Assembly: GCA_023138975.1 (NCBI GenBank) | Contig: JAGLON010000043.1 | Coordinates: 1 to 64,000, forward strand | DNA from: Candidatus Zixiibacteriota bacterium | GTDB lineage: Bacteria; Zixibacteria; MSB-5A5; GN15; JAAZOE01 | Reading direction: 5' to 3' | DNA length: 64,000 nt | The notes under the pieces: model-generated | Database searches by the model: none | Told to the model about the DNA's origin: nothing | What the model saw: only the letters and a program-made list of their open reading frames with translations | Part shown: in pieces, positions 25,975 to 35,258 of the stretch | How the letters are laid out: every line of letters begins with the position of its first letter | How positions within the stretch are numbered: position 1 is the stretch's first letter | Made by a program: the position numbers and the translations under genes

Positions 25975-26997
25975 TTATTTTTTAGTTGAGTCTGTTTCCA
26001 GAGCTTTTACGCGTCTGAGTAGTTCCGGCAGTTTCCTTAGGCAAGCTTCGATTCTCTTGGTTTCCATAATTGGTTTTGCCGGGTAACCAAAATAAGCCCG
26101 ACCACCTTCCAGAGACCGCGAGACTCCCGATTGTGCCCCGACCATGGCGTTGTCGCCAACTTCGATATGCCCTACCAGTCCAACTTGCCCGGCCAAGATT
26201 ACCGATTTTCCGATTTTAGTAGATCCGGAAATGCCGACTTGCGAGACAATGATGGAATTTTCACCGATTTGAACATTGTGAGCTATTTGAACCAAATTGT
26301 CGATCTTGACGCCACTATGGATAACAGTCGGGCCAATAGCTCCCCGGTCAACAGTGACATTGGCTCCGATTTCGACATCATCACCAATTTCTACCCAGCC
26401 AACCTGGCGGATTTTCTTGTATGCCTGCCCGGCCTCGGTCGGTGCAAATCCGAACCCATCGGAACCAATTACAGTACCGGCATGGATGATGACACCGTTT
26501 CCGATTTTACTTTCATGCATGATGGATACGTTCGGAGCAATGATACAGTTTTTTCCGATGCGGGAGTTTTTCCCAATAAACGTGCCCGCCTTGATGACGG
26601 TACCTTCTTCGATAGTCACGTCATCTTCTATCGTGACATTAGGGCCTATCTCTACCTTTTTGGAAATAGAGGCAGACTCCGAAACAACAGCAGATTCATG
26701 GATTGCCCAGTTTTCTAAATAATCCGGAGGATAGAGAAGACTAATTATACTGGAGAAGGCCAGATACGGATTAGGGCTGACAATGATGCTGACGTTATCG
26801 AGTTCGAAATCCGGTGATAAAACCAGAGCGGAAGCTTTTGTTTCGGCAAGATATTTCTTATACGCGGGATTTGACAGAAACGAAATTTGACCTTTTACAG
26901 CCGATTCAATCGGAGCCGCTGATTCGATGATGACATCTCCGTCACCTTTGAATTCGGCTCCGATTTTATCGGCTAATTCCTTAACTGTCAAGGCCAC
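25975..26997 (-). CDS. lpxD: UDP-3-O-acylglucosamine N-acyltransferase
   Basis: This 340-residue enzyme adds the N-linked hydroxyacyl chain in the third step of lipid A synthesis. An N-terminal uridine-binding domain (ELADKIGAEFKGDGDVII, SFLSNPAYKKYL) is followed by a long left-handed beta-helix of hexapeptide repeats. The catalytic His lies in the NLVQIAHNVQIGENS segment, and a short C-terminal helix closes the protein. Trimer formation is typical. It is last in the bamA-skp-lpxD gene order, three bases after skp. Confidence 0.96.
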   Translation of the reverse strand: MALTVKELADKIGAEFKGDGDVIIESAAPIESAVKGQISFLSNPAYKKYLAETKASALVLSPDFELDNVSIIVSPNPYLAFSSIISLLYPPDYLENWAIHESAVVSESASISKKVEIGPNVTIEDDVTIEEGTVIKAGTFIGKNSRIGKNCIIAPNVSIMHESKIGNGVIIHAGTVIGSDGFGFAPTEAGQAYKKIRQVGWVEIGDDVEIGANVTVDRGAIGPTVIHSGVKIDNLVQIAHNVQIGENSIIVSQVGISGSTKIGKSVILAGQVGLVGHIEVGDNAMVGAQSGVSRSLEGGRAYFGYPAKPIMETKRIEACLRKLPELLRRVKALETDSTKK

Positions 26998-26999
26998 GA

Positions 27000-27518
27000 T
27001 TATTCGCCTTCTTCGAGTTTTTCAAGGACTTTGTCAGTTATGTCCAGGTCTTTCTTGGCATAGGCCAGGCCGTTAGAATTAAACACAAAATCATATCCTT
27101 CGTCAATCGCTATAGCCTCGATAGCGGCTGTTACTTTTTCGTATAAAGGCGCAATAAGTTCCTGTTGACGACGTTCAGCTCGCCCGCCGGGAGCCCCGAT
27201 ATCACGGGTGAAGGTCTCCAGAAGCTGTTGTTTACTCGTAATGGCGGCTTCACGTTCAGCTTTTTTATCCGCGGATAAAATGAGTTTTTGTTTTTCATAC
27301 TCAGCCAGCATGTCCCGAAGCTCCTGGTCAATTTGAGCAGCTTCTTCTTCCCAAGCACGGTATTCCGTTTGAAACTGTTCGTTAGCCCGCTGTAATTCCG
27401 AGAAATTATTAATAATCTTTTCTGAATCAATATACGCAAAGCGCTGAGCCATGGCAGTTCCACAGAGCGTTATCAACAATAATGCTCCCAATAGACAGAT
27501 TTTAGTCAGCTTAACCAT
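27000..27518 (-). CDS. skp: OmpH/Skp-family periplasmic chaperone
   Basis: This 172-residue protein has a signal peptide (MVKLTKICLLGALLLITLCG, cleaved after AMA) and the Skp beginning QRFAYIDSEKIINNF. A long charged coiled-coil (about residues 45-120) then forms the tentacles that hold unfolded outer-membrane proteins. It ends in the strand YDFVFNSNGLAYAKKDLDIT. It sits between bamA and lpxD, the standard order in many diderm bacteria. Confidence 0.93.
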   Translation of the reverse strand: MVKLTKICLLGALLLITLCGTAMAQRFAYIDSEKIINNFSELQRANEQFQTEYRAWEEEAAQIDQELRDMLAEYEKQKLILSADKKAEREAAITSKQQLLETFTRDIGAPGGRAERRQQELIAPLYEKVTAAIEAIAIDEGYDFVFNSNGLAYAKKDLDITDKVLEKLEEGE

Positions 27519-27553
27519 TTTCTTTCTCCTACATGAAATCTTTATTTTCTAAT

Positions 27554-29911
27554 TTAGAATCCCTGTCCCACCTGGAAATGAGGTTTCCATCCTTTCGTCT
27601 CTCCATAAACGTCATCAAATGCGTATCCAAAGTCAAAGCCAATGACTCCAATACCAGGAACGACCAGTCGGAATCCAACTCCAGCACCTTTTGCCAGCTT
27701 GGAATACAGTTCTTCTATCTCTGGACGCCTGATCCATGATTTGCCAGCGTCGGCAAAACCGAGGAGGTAAATTTGACCTTCAACCAGCGGAATCTGGAGT
27801 TCAAGGTTATAGATTACTTCAGATATTCCCCTTAGATAAGCCCCGTTATCTCCTCGCTTCGCCAGTGATGCATCGGAATAACCTCGTACCATTCCATCGG
27901 GGTCAACTCCGCCCGGAGAGAATCTTTCCGAATACGGAATTTTCTCATTGCCGGTGGCACTAATATAACCAAATTTGAATTTCCCAACCAAGGCGATTTT
28001 TTTATAGAGGGGGATAAACTTTTGAGCATTAAACAAGTGTTTATAGTACTTCCATTCACCACCCAAAATTCCACCGGCTAATTCTCCCGTATATGAGATT
28101 CTGGCGCCGTCGGTTGCGAACATTGGTAAATCGCGGCTATCTCGTTCGATGGTAAATGACATAGCTGAGGTTCTCAGCCACCTTTCGTTATAATTTTGTA
28201 GTGAGCTTTCAAGGGGCACATATCGGGAATCTCTAGGCTCATCCATAATATCGCCGTTTACATTGAGATAGCCCTGTTCAAAATCATAATACTTGACATC
28301 TTCCAGACGATATCGCCAGAAAATCTTGAAATAGTTATCCGGCCAGCGCAATCGTCGGCCCAGACGTAATGCTCCGCCTCGCCTTCCTTCTGTAAAATCA
28401 TTATACCAGCGGCGATTGAGGTTGTATATATCTACTCCTACAGAGGTCGGGGTTCCCATGAACCAAGGCTCAGTGAAGCCGATTGATACGGAGTTTCTTC
28501 GAGAGCCGAAGTCCACGCTGGTGCTTAGGTTCTGGCCGTTGCCCCGAAAATTAGGGATACCGAGGGTAAAGGTTCCGACTAATTTGTCCTGTCCCGAATA
28601 CCCCGCGCCGGCTGACACCTGACCGGTGGGTTTTTCCTCAACTTTGATTATAATATCGACGTCACCGGAAGGGAGATTGCGGATATCGGGAACTACATCC
28701 CCAAAATAGTTCAGCTGCATAACTTCACGAAGCGAACGGAGTAATAGTGACCGCCGAAAAGTATCTCCGGGACGAACATAAAACTCACGCCGAATAATTT
28801 TTTCTTTGGTTTTTGTGTTTCCAATGATTTCAATCATGCGTATTTGCGAGGGAAGACCCTCAACAATTGAGTACTCAATATCAATAATTGAATCGTGTGT
28901 CTGGCGACTGTCGAACATCCGTACGTGAAGGTATCCTTCTTCCTGATAGGCTCCGTACAGTTCGCCTAACGATTCGTCGTATTTTTCCTGATTGAATACT
29001 TTGCCATCTTGATGTTTTAACGCCTTGGTGAGCATTTCATCGGTATAGATTTCATTTCCACTAAAGGTCGATTTACCGAAATAGTATCTTGGCCCCTCAT
29101 ACAAATCGATATAGATTGTCATGCGATTAATTGATGTGTCGATTGAAAATGAGTCCGATTTGATGTAGGCGTCGACATACCCTTTGGATTTACAGTAATC
29201 GATAATCTTTACTTTATCCTCAGGGTATTTCTCTTTCCTGAAATCTGATGAGCGTAGGAAGCCGTGTTTACGATTGGACATCTTTTTTACAATATCGTTC
29301 GCTACGAGACGTTCTGCCCCGGTTATAATCACCTGGTCAACTTTGACCTTACTGTATTCCTTGATGCGAAAGATAAGGTCGGCTCGAGCCGAATCGGTGG
29401 AGTATTTAATATCCGGAGTCGCTACTGCCAAAAAGTATCCTTTGGACATATATTCAGATTCGATTTTCTTTTTGGCCTGAATTGCCAGATGGTCGGATAT
29501 ATATCCGCCCGGCGCAAGGCGTAATAGTTCTTCAATATCTTTGTCTTTGATCTTTTTATTGCCTTGATAGGCAATAGAAGACAGGATAGGATATTCGCTA
29601 ACGATGATATTAACAACAATTCCGGCTGTTACTGATTCAATATCAACCGAGATGTCTTTGAAAATGCCCTGAGCATAGAGGTTTTTTACAGCGTCCTGAA
29701 CATCGGAACCGGATAGTTCGCGTCCAAGGCGAAATGCGGCGACATTTTTTACCAGTTTTTCTGATGAATGGATATTGCCGGTGACACGAATATCAACAAT
29801 CTTGTGTTGTTGAGCGGCTGCGCCTCCGCAAATAACCAAAAAGACCGCTGTCCATATCAGTTTAGACAGCAGTCGCAATGTCAGCTTTTCCCTGCTAATT
29901 GATTCTTCCAT
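27554..29911 (-). CDS. bamA: outer-membrane protein assembly factor BamA (Omp85)
   Basis: This 785-residue protein has a signal segment (residues 15-33, ending AAAQ), a chain of five POTRA domains (about 35-430) and a 16-strand beta-barrel with the Omp85 motif VRGYSD near residue 690. It ends in the aromatic HFQVGQGF. It inserts beta-barrel proteins in the outer membrane. It lies 13 bases after rplU and just before skp and lpxD. The start codon has no strong ribosome binding site. Confidence 0.96.
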   Translation of the reverse strand: MEESISREKLTLRLLSKLIWTAVFLVICGGAAAQQHKIVDIRVTGNIHSSEKLVKNVAAFRLGRELSGSDVQDAVKNLYAQGIFKDISVDIESVTAGIVVNIIVSEYPILSSIAYQGNKKIKDKDIEELLRLAPGGYISDHLAIQAKKKIESEYMSKGYFLAVATPDIKYSTDSARADLIFRIKEYSKVKVDQVIITGAERLVANDIVKKMSNRKHGFLRSSDFRKEKYPEDKVKIIDYCKSKGYVDAYIKSDSFSIDTSINRMTIYIDLYEGPRYYFGKSTFSGNEIYTDEMLTKALKHQDGKVFNQEKYDESLGELYGAYQEEGYLHVRMFDSRQTHDSIIDIEYSIVEGLPSQIRMIEIIGNTKTKEKIIRREFYVRPGDTFRRSLLLRSLREVMQLNYFGDVVPDIRNLPSGDVDIIIKVEEKPTGQVSAGAGYSGQDKLVGTFTLGIPNFRGNGQNLSTSVDFGSRRNSVSIGFTEPWFMGTPTSVGVDIYNLNRRWYNDFTEGRRGGALRLGRRLRWPDNYFKIFWRYRLEDVKYYDFEQGYLNVNGDIMDEPRDSRYVPLESSLQNYNERWLRTSAMSFTIERDSRDLPMFATDGARISYTGELAGGILGGEWKYYKHLFNAQKFIPLYKKIALVGKFKFGYISATGNEKIPYSERFSPGGVDPDGMVRGYSDASLAKRGDNGAYLRGISEVIYNLELQIPLVEGQIYLLGFADAGKSWIRRPEIEELYSKLAKGAGVGFRLVVPGIGVIGFDFGYAFDDVYGETKGWKPHFQVGQGF

Positions 29912-29923
29912 CGGCGGTGATTA

Positions 29924-30241
29924 TTAAGCCGGAGCGTTGATTTTTGTTATCTTCAGTTCCGTAAACTGTTGCCGATGGCCGTTTGAGCGTCGATATTTTG
30001 TACGACGTTTAAATTTATAGACAATAACCTTGTCATCTTTACCATGGCCGATTAATTCGGCTTCAACATTGGCGTTGTCAAGATACGGTTTGCCTATCTG
30101 AGATTCTTTATCGCCGGAGATCAGTAACACCTTATCTATCGATACTTTATCACCGGCCGAACCATCCATCAGCGGTACCTTAACCTGGACTCCTTCTTCA
30201 ACTCGAAACTGGGTTCCGCCCGTTTCTATAACAGCGTACAT
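29924..30241 (-). CDS. rplU: 50S ribosomal protein L21
   Basis: This 105-residue L21 has the family start MYAVIETGGTQFRVEEG, the YKFKRRTKYRRSNGHRQ basic stretch and a TELKITKI ending. GGAGG precedes the ATG. L21 is usually followed by rpmA (L27), but the next gene here is bamA, so this gene has been separated from its normal partner. Confidence 0.97.
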   Translation of the reverse strand: MYAVIETGGTQFRVEEGVQVKVPLMDGSAGDKVSIDKVLLISGDKESQIGKPYLDNANVEAELIGHGKDDKVIVYKFKRRTKYRRSNGHRQQFTELKITKINAPA

Positions 30242-30583
30242 AAAGTCAATTCCTCCAAAGAGTTCATATAATAGTTAGTCTAAGAAGGTAACATTAAGAA
30301 GCCACAAGTCAAGCAAAATCTGCCCGGTTTTCCTTATGTTAAATCGTTAGTTTTTCTCCTCGCCCATTATACTGATAAACTACTTCTTAGTTCAATAAAA
30401 ACTGTGACTATAATTAGATAAAACCCTTTATCGTAATAATGGTTTTGCCAGCCTCACTGATAATTTTGATTTTCGGGAGGTGCGCAGGCGCCACATAGAC
30501 GACTGGCTGCAAGGGTAATTTAAGACTGTAATTCATACATAAGTGATAGACCAATGCTAAATATTTTTGTATAATACCAAGCT
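30242..30583. other. 342-base divergent spacer between rplU and uvrB
   Basis: No gene was found. The uvrB promoter lies at the right end. The left part should hold the rplU promoter, but no convincing -35/-10 pair was identified. A GC-rich patch around 30478-30496 has a partial inverted repeat (GGTGCGC and GGCGCCAC) of unknown meaning. Confidence 0.5.
30547..30575 (+). promoter_or_regulatory. promoter of uvrB, predicting a leaderless transcript
   Basis: A perfect -10 box TATAAT (30570-30575) lies 17 bases after TAGACC (30547-30552), a four-of-six match to the -35 consensus. Transcription would start about 30581-30583, at or next to the uvrB ATG (30584). No Shine-Dalgarno sequence is seen before that ATG. 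Confidence 0.55.
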
Positions 30584-32581
30584 ATGGAGAAGTTTAAGTT
30601 AGTTTCGAGTTTTAAGCCTCAAGGCGACCAACCGGAGGCGATTAAACAGCTTTTGTCAGGTCTGACGCAAAACCAGAAATACCAGACTCTGCTCGGTGTC
30701 ACTGGTTCGGGTAAAACCTTCACGATGGCTAATGTCATCGCCCAATATAATAAGCCGACGCTGATATTGTCTCATAATAAGACTTTGGCGGCTCAGCTTT
30801 TTGGTGAAATGAGAGCTTTTTTCCCGCATAACGCCGTCGAGTTCTTTATCAGTTACTACGATTATTATCAGCCGGAGGCGTATATTCCGACCACCGATAC
30901 CTTTATCGAAAAAGATACCTCGATGAACGACGATATCGACCGGTTGAGGCTTCGGGCTACCGCTTCGCTTCTGGAACGCAATGACGTCATTATCGTAGCC
31001 TCGGTGTCTTGCATCTATGGCCTCGGTTCGCCCAAGGATTACAAAGAACTGCTGATGTTTCTGGAGGTCGGGCAGACCTATGACCGGGACGATCTCATTC
31101 GACAGCTTATTTCTATTCACTATAATAGAAACGATATTGATTTCTCCCGGGGCAATTTCCGGGTCAGGGGAGATACCATTGAGCTTATTCCGGCTTATCA
31201 CGAGAGCGCTGTGCGGATTGAGATGTTCGGTGATGAAATTGAACGGTTGACGACGTTTAATCCGATTTCCGGTGAGATTCTGGAAGAACGCCCCCGGATA
31301 GCTATTTATCCGGCCAAACATTTTGTGACAACCCGGCCGATGTTGGATAGAGCCATCAAGAAGATAGAAATTGAACTCACGGAGCGATTAAGTGAACTTC
31401 AGGCGGCCAATTTGCTGCTTGAGGCTCAGCGTATTGAATCGCGGACTATGTATGATATCGAGATGATGCGGGAAATCGGCTACTGTTCCGGCATCGAAAA
31501 TTACTCACGGCATTTGACCAATCGCGAGGCGGGCGACAGGCCTTATACCCTGATTGACTTTTTCCCGGATGATTTTTTAACCATTGTTGATGAATCGCAC
31601 CAGTCATTGCCTCAAGTGAGGGGAATGTTCGCCGGAGACCGATCCCGTAAAGAGACGCTGGTTCAGCATGGGTTTCGGCTTCCGTCGGCACTCGATAACC
31701 GCCCGCTGTTTTTTGAAGAGTTTGACACTCTCAATAAGAAGTTTGTCTTCGTCTCGGCGACTCCGGCCGATTACGAAATTGAAAAATCCGAGGGTGTTGT
31801 TGTGGAGCAGGTTATCCGCCCGACCGGACTGATTGATCCGGTTATCGAAATCCGGCCGGTGACGAATCAGGTCGATGATTTACTCGATGAAATAAGAAAG
31901 CGGGTTGCTCTTAAAGAGCGGGTGCTGGTTACTACCCTCACTAAACGGATGTCCGAAGACCTCACCGACTATATGATCAAGCTCGGTGTCAGGGCGCATT
32001 ACCTGCATTCTGAGATTAAGACTATCGAACGAACCGAGTTGATTCGTGATTTACGTTTGGCCAAGTTTGATGTTCTGGTCGGGATTAACTTATTGAGAGA
32101 AGGGCTGGACTTGCCGGAGGTGTCGCTGGTGGCCATCCTTGATGCCGACAAGGAGGGCTTTTTACGTTCGGCGCAGGCGTTGATTCAGACATCCGGCCGG
32201 GCGGCGAGAAACGCCGCCGGTACAGTCATCTATTATGCCGATGTGATAACAAAATCTATCAAGAAAGCGATGGACGAGACCGAGCGTCGGCGGGTGAAAC
32301 AACTTGAGTATAACGAGGCGCACGGTATCACACCGGAGACGATTAGAAAGACCAAAGAAGAAATAATGCGCTCGACGGTGTTTGCCGATTCTCGTGCTGA
32401 TGTGCCGGAAGCGGTCGAAAAGCCTAATTTCTTCAATGATATGACGCACGAAGATCAGTTGGCATTTTATATGAAGGCGATGAAGACGGCGGCGGATAAT
32501 CTTGAATTTGAGACGGCGGCGAGCCTCCGCGACGAAATCATGCGCATAACTGAAAAAATGAAAAAGGGCAAGAAGAAATAG
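30584..32581 (+). CDS. uvrB: excinuclease ABC subunit B
   Basis: This 665-residue protein is the damage-verifying helicase of nucleotide excision repair. Walker A is GVTGSGKT (residues 39-46) and the DEAD-type box is DESH in [11 protein letters not shown]. The beta-hairpin region [12 protein letters not shown] is intact, as are the helicase motifs TSGRAARN and the C-terminal UvrC-binding UVR domain (about residues 625-660). The start is fixed by the conserved [17 protein letters not shown]. It is likely translated from a leaderless mRNA. Confidence 0.98.
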   Translation: MEKFKLVSSFKPQGDQPEAIKQLLSGLTQNQKYQTLLGVTGSGKTFTMANVIAQYNKPTLILSHNKTLAAQLFGEMRAFFPHNAVEFFISYYDYYQPEAYIPTTDTFIEKDTSMNDDIDRLRLRATASLLERNDVIIVASVSCIYGLGSPKDYKELLMFLEVGQTYDRDDLIRQLISIHYNRNDIDFSRGNFRVRGDTIELIPAYHESAVRIEMFGDEIERLTTFNPISGEILEERPRIAIYPAKHFVTTRPMLDRAIKKIEIELTERLSELQAANLLLEAQRIESRTMYDIEMMREIGYCSGIENYSRHLTNREAGDRPYTLIDFFPDDFLTIVDESHQSLPQVRGMFAGDRSRKETLVQHGFRLPSALDNRPLFFEEFDTLNKKFVFVSATPADYEIEKSEGVVVEQVIRPTGLIDPVIEIRPVTNQVDDLLDEIRKRVALKERVLVTTLTKRMSEDLTDYMIKLGVRAHYLHSEIKTIERTELIRDLRLAKFDVLVGINLLREGLDLPEVSLVAILDADKEGFLRSAQALIQTSGRAARNAAGTVIYYADVITKSIKKAMDETERRRVKQLEYNEAHGITPETIRKTKEEIMRSTVFADSRADVPEAVEKPNFFNDMTHEDQLAFYMKAMKTAADNLEFETAASLRDEIMRITEKMKKGKKK

Positions 32582-32620
32582 GGCTTTATTGAGGACTTGA
32601 AATAATATAATTAATTCTAA

Positions 32621-33019
32621 TCAAGTCGTCATGACAGCGCTGGCAAATTTACTGTCGAGGCCCTGAATATGGTCTACCAACCAGTCGCTCAAGAATGTCA
32701 TAATCTCATCATCAATGTCGGCGTCACCGTTTTCAAATTGTTCTTTAAATTGCATTACGGCATCAGTAAATTCTTTATGTTTTTTCCGATGCTCTTCCAA
32801 TCCTTGATAATCTGCTTTTCCCATCAACTCCTCTTCATCATTGAAATGAGTAACGGTATAGATGTACAAATCAGTAAGAAGCATTCCCATCGTATCCTTG
32901 ACTTTGCCAGCGGCTTTTGCTCGAATCAATGTATTAGTTAAACCAACCAGATGTCTGTGTTGGTCATCGACTTTTTTGATTCCAAGAACTAAAGCATCAG
33001 TCCATTCTATTGTATTCAT
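32621..33019 (-). CDS. bacteriohemerythrin, first copy
   Basis: This 132-residue oxygen-binding four-helix protein has the hemerythrin ligands in order: His in DDQHRHL, His/Glu in THFNDEEEL, the pair HRKKH, and His/Asp in DHIQGLD. It carries non-heme di-iron that reversibly binds O2. AAGGAG precedes the ATG. A second copy (34055-34447) shares the same layout, and both flank an enoyl-CoA hydratase-like gene. The role may be oxygen sensing or scavenging. Confidence 0.93.
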   Translation of the reverse strand: MNTIEWTDALVLGIKKVDDQHRHLVGLTNTLIRAKAAGKVKDTMGMLLTDLYIYTVTHFNDEEELMGKADYQGLEEHRKKHKEFTDAVMQFKEQFENGDADIDDEIMTFLSDWLVDHIQGLDSKFASAVMTT

Positions 33020-33211
33020 TTTATTGTGCTCCTTGTATTGTTTACATAATATTAGTATCGACAGTTCGTTTTACTGTATTCACTCTAATATAATTCCAGT
33101 GAGATTAAAATTGCGCTCGGTATAGTAAGGTTTATATAATATTCAGATTAGAACAATTGGAGAGTTATAGAATCTCGAATTGAACACATAGAATTATTAC
33201 AGGAGCCGTAC

Positions 33212-33964
33212 ATGAAGTTTATATATAAATCTATGTCAAACAGTATTGTGACAGTAACGCTATCACGCGGCAAAGTAAATGCCATAAACGAGGAAGTTAT
33301 TGATGAATTACATGAGACTTTTCTAACGATTGAGAAAGATGACAGCATAAACGCCGTAATCCTCACCGGTACCGGAAGTTTTTTCTCTTTCGGCTTTGAT
33401 ATTCCGCATTTCTATGATTATCCGCCAGAAAAATTTCGAGTATTTATAGAAAAATTCACCGCGTTTTACACCTACCTGTTTTTATATCCCAAACCTGTCA
33501 TTGCGGCCATCAACGGTCATGCCGTTGCCGGGGGATGTATGCTTTGCAATTCCTGTGATTACCGGGTGATTGCCGAGGGAAAAGCGAAGGTCGCCTTAAA
33601 CGAGCTTGCCTTTGGCGCAACTGTTTTTGCGGGCAGTGTCGCGATTCTGAAGGCGGTAACGGGTTATAAGAACGCGGAGAGGATACTTTTCACCGGATAC
33701 ATGTTTGACAACGAGCAATCTCTGAAACATAAATTGGTAAACGAGGTCATCGCATCTGAGGAACTGCTATTCCGGGCACATCGTAAGGCTGAGAAATATG
33801 GGAATAAGTACGACCCAGCCTTCGCGAGTATTAAACGGCTGCTGCGCGAGCCAATTGTAGAATCGTATCGGGAACGTGAAAAACTATCAATCGATGAATT
33901 CCTGGAAATCTGGTATTCGGATGTACTGCGCGAGAACCTGAAGACGATTCAAATAGGTCTGTAG
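33212..33964 (+). CDS. enoyl-CoA hydratase/isomerase-family protein
   Basis: This 250-residue crotonase-fold enzyme has the oxyanion-hole segments SFFSFGFDIPHF (residues 55-66) and INGHAVAGGCMLCNSCDYRV (about 103-122). At the usual catalytic Glu positions it has Cys/Leu in the first loop and Glu in LNELAFGA, more like delta3,delta2-enoyl-CoA isomerases than hydratases. The exact reaction cannot be settled from sequence. AGGAG precedes the ATG, and a strong terminator follows at 33978. Confidence 0.85.
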   Translation: MKFIYKSMSNSIVTVTLSRGKVNAINEEVIDELHETFLTIEKDDSINAVILTGTGSFFSFGFDIPHFYDYPPEKFRVFIEKFTAFYTYLFLYPKPVIAAINGHAVAGGCMLCNSCDYRVIAEGKAKVALNELAFGATVFAGSVAILKAVTGYKNAERILFTGYMFDNEQSLKHKLVNEVIASEELLFRAHRKAEKYGNKYDPAFASIKRLLREPIVESYREREKLSIDEFLEIWYSDVLRENLKTIQIGL

Positions 33965-33977
33965 ATGCTCGGATGTT

Positions 33978-34024
33978 GTATAGTATCTTCTACATAATCA
34001 GGAAGAAGATACTATACGTTTTTA
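33978..34024 (+). terminator. Rho-independent terminator after the enoyl-CoA hydratase-like gene
   Basis: A perfect 14-bp stem GTATAGTATCTTCT/AGAAGATACTATAC with a 12-base loop is followed by GTTTTT. It lies 14 bases after the stop codon and faces the second bacteriohemerythrin gene from the other side. Confidence 0.85.
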
Positions 34025-34054
34025 CAAAATAAATAAAACGGTAAGATTTCTCTG

Positions 34055-34447
34055 TCAGGTTACAACCGCACAGTATTCACGATCGACTTCCCGTATATGA
34101 CTTGTTATCCACTTCTGGAGGTATGCGAGTATCTCTACGCTTATATCTTTAGCGCCATGTTCGAATTCATCTTTTAATCTATCCAAAGTATGTACAAATT
34201 GTTGATGAATGCCCTTATGATTCTCAAACTGATTGTAGTCGTTTCCATCCATCATGGCTTCTTCATATCCGAAATGGTAGGCGTAATAAAAATATATCTC
34301 GGTAATGATGCTGTCGAGAGTGTCCCGGTTTTTTTTATCCTGTATGGCATCATTAAGATTGTTGATCATTTGGATCAGTTTCTGGTGCTGCTCATCAATA
34401 TTTTGAATACCGACACAATATTCGTCGGACCAGACTATCAGCGACAT
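34055..34447 (-). CDS. bacteriohemerythrin, second copy
   Basis: This 130-residue protein has all the hemerythrin iron ligands: His in DEQHQKL, His/Glu in YHFGYEEAM, His pair in NHKGIHQQF and His/Asp in SHIREVD. The two copies differ substantially, so the duplication is not recent. A GGGGG run serves as ribosome binding site. Two copies within 2 kb suggest that oxygen handling is important to the cell. Confidence 0.93.
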   Translation of the reverse strand: MSLIVWSDEYCVGIQNIDEQHQKLIQMINNLNDAIQDKKNRDTLDSIITEIYFYYAYHFGYEEAMMDGNDYNQFENHKGIHQQFVHTLDRLKDEFEHGAKDISVEILAYLQKWITSHIREVDREYCAVVT

Positions 34448-34598
34448 GTAAGCCCCCTTACAAGTTAAGTGTTTATATAATTATCGGTATAAATTGAAAT
34501 GAAATTACATCACACAGCGAAAATCATGGAATTGTTCTGATTGCCCCAATTGATAAATTAGGTTACTTTGTGTTGAAGGTTGCACACAGGAGATCGAA

Positions 34599-35039
34599 GT
34601 GGAAGACAAAAGCCGTTATGATGTAGAAAACGAAGGGGGTTTGAATGGAGTTAACTATAAAATTTATGGTAATTATGATGAGTTTATAGGTGTTTTAATC
34701 CGCACTTCATGTGCCTGCAAATTTACGATTCGGCATGAACGGTTTCATGATAAATTACGTAAGGCAATCGGCGCCGAATATGAATTCCAGACCGGTAATA
34801 AGAAGTTTGATTGGAAGTACTTTATTAGCGGTGATTCGGAAGCGTACAAGGACATTATAATAGACACCGAATTACAGTGTATGATAGAGGAGTTGGAACC
34901 GTTTAAGGCGCTTTATGTGGTAGAGAACTCTATTTTCCTTGAGCGCATTACGAAAAATAAAGATGAATTTGATGGTGTCGATACCAAGGCACTTGTGGTG
35001 AAATTGATTAAAATGAGCAAAATCTTTAAAGGGAAATAG
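34599..35039 (+). CDS. hypothetical protein of 146 residues
   Basis: I do not recognise this protein. It begins with GTG preceded by AGGAG (34588-34592). It is soluble, with a patterned segment FRKFDWKY-like (KKFDWKYFISGDSEAYKDI) followed by helix/strand pairs, and four cysteines in two places (SCACK and LQCM). The layout resembles domains that compare an FD..Y...GD motif with a following helix, but this is too vague to name. It is AT-rich and lies in a region of orphan genes. Confidence 0.6.
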   Translation: MEDKSRYDVENEGGLNGVNYKIYGNYDEFIGVLIRTSCACKFTIRHERFHDKLRKAIGAEYEFQTGNKKFDWKYFISGDSEAYKDIIIDTELQCMIEELEPFKALYVVENSIFLERITKNKDEFDGVDTKALVVKLIKMSKIFKGK

Positions 35040-35258
35040 ACATGCAGTTTAAAAAGGGACGCTTTGCAGTCGCGGCTGCCAGCTATCTCATACCAATATT
35101 CGTTGGCGCATGAGGACGTACGCCAACCACAACCTCGTTTCCTTCCTTGCTTCAACACCTTCTGTAGATTGAATAATGTATTGACTATTGTTTGATCATG
35201 TAAAAGATTCCTATTATATTGGTATAGGATACGGGCTCTAATCTTCTGGAGGTAAACG
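35040..35258. other. spacer with a REP-like hairpin
   Basis: This 219-base stretch has no gene. It contains the REP-like hairpin at 35102-35127 and a weakly AT-rich stretch before the lipoprotein gene that could hold its promoter. Confidence 0.5.
35102..35127. repeat. REP-like hairpin, second full copy
   Basis: GTTGGCG and CGCCAAC form a 7-bp perfect stem in a 26-base element. It matches the hairpin at 5761-5786 in 19 of 26 positions, with the same GGAC loop end and a compensating change in the second base pair. Confidence 0.7.

Noticed and set aside
26131..26718. Long plus-strand ORF (195 codons) opposite lpxD
   Set aside because: It is the mirror of the hexapeptide-repeat region of lpxD, whose regular codons keep the other strand open. 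The product has no family features, and lpxD is certain.
30656..31321. 221-codon minus-strand ORF inside uvrB
   Set aside because: It is opposite the conserved helicase region of uvrB. Codon choice in uvrB explains the open frame.
35102..35127. Hairpin considered as a terminator
   Set aside because: There is no T-run on either side, and its strong similarity to the element at 5761 fits a REP-like repeat better.
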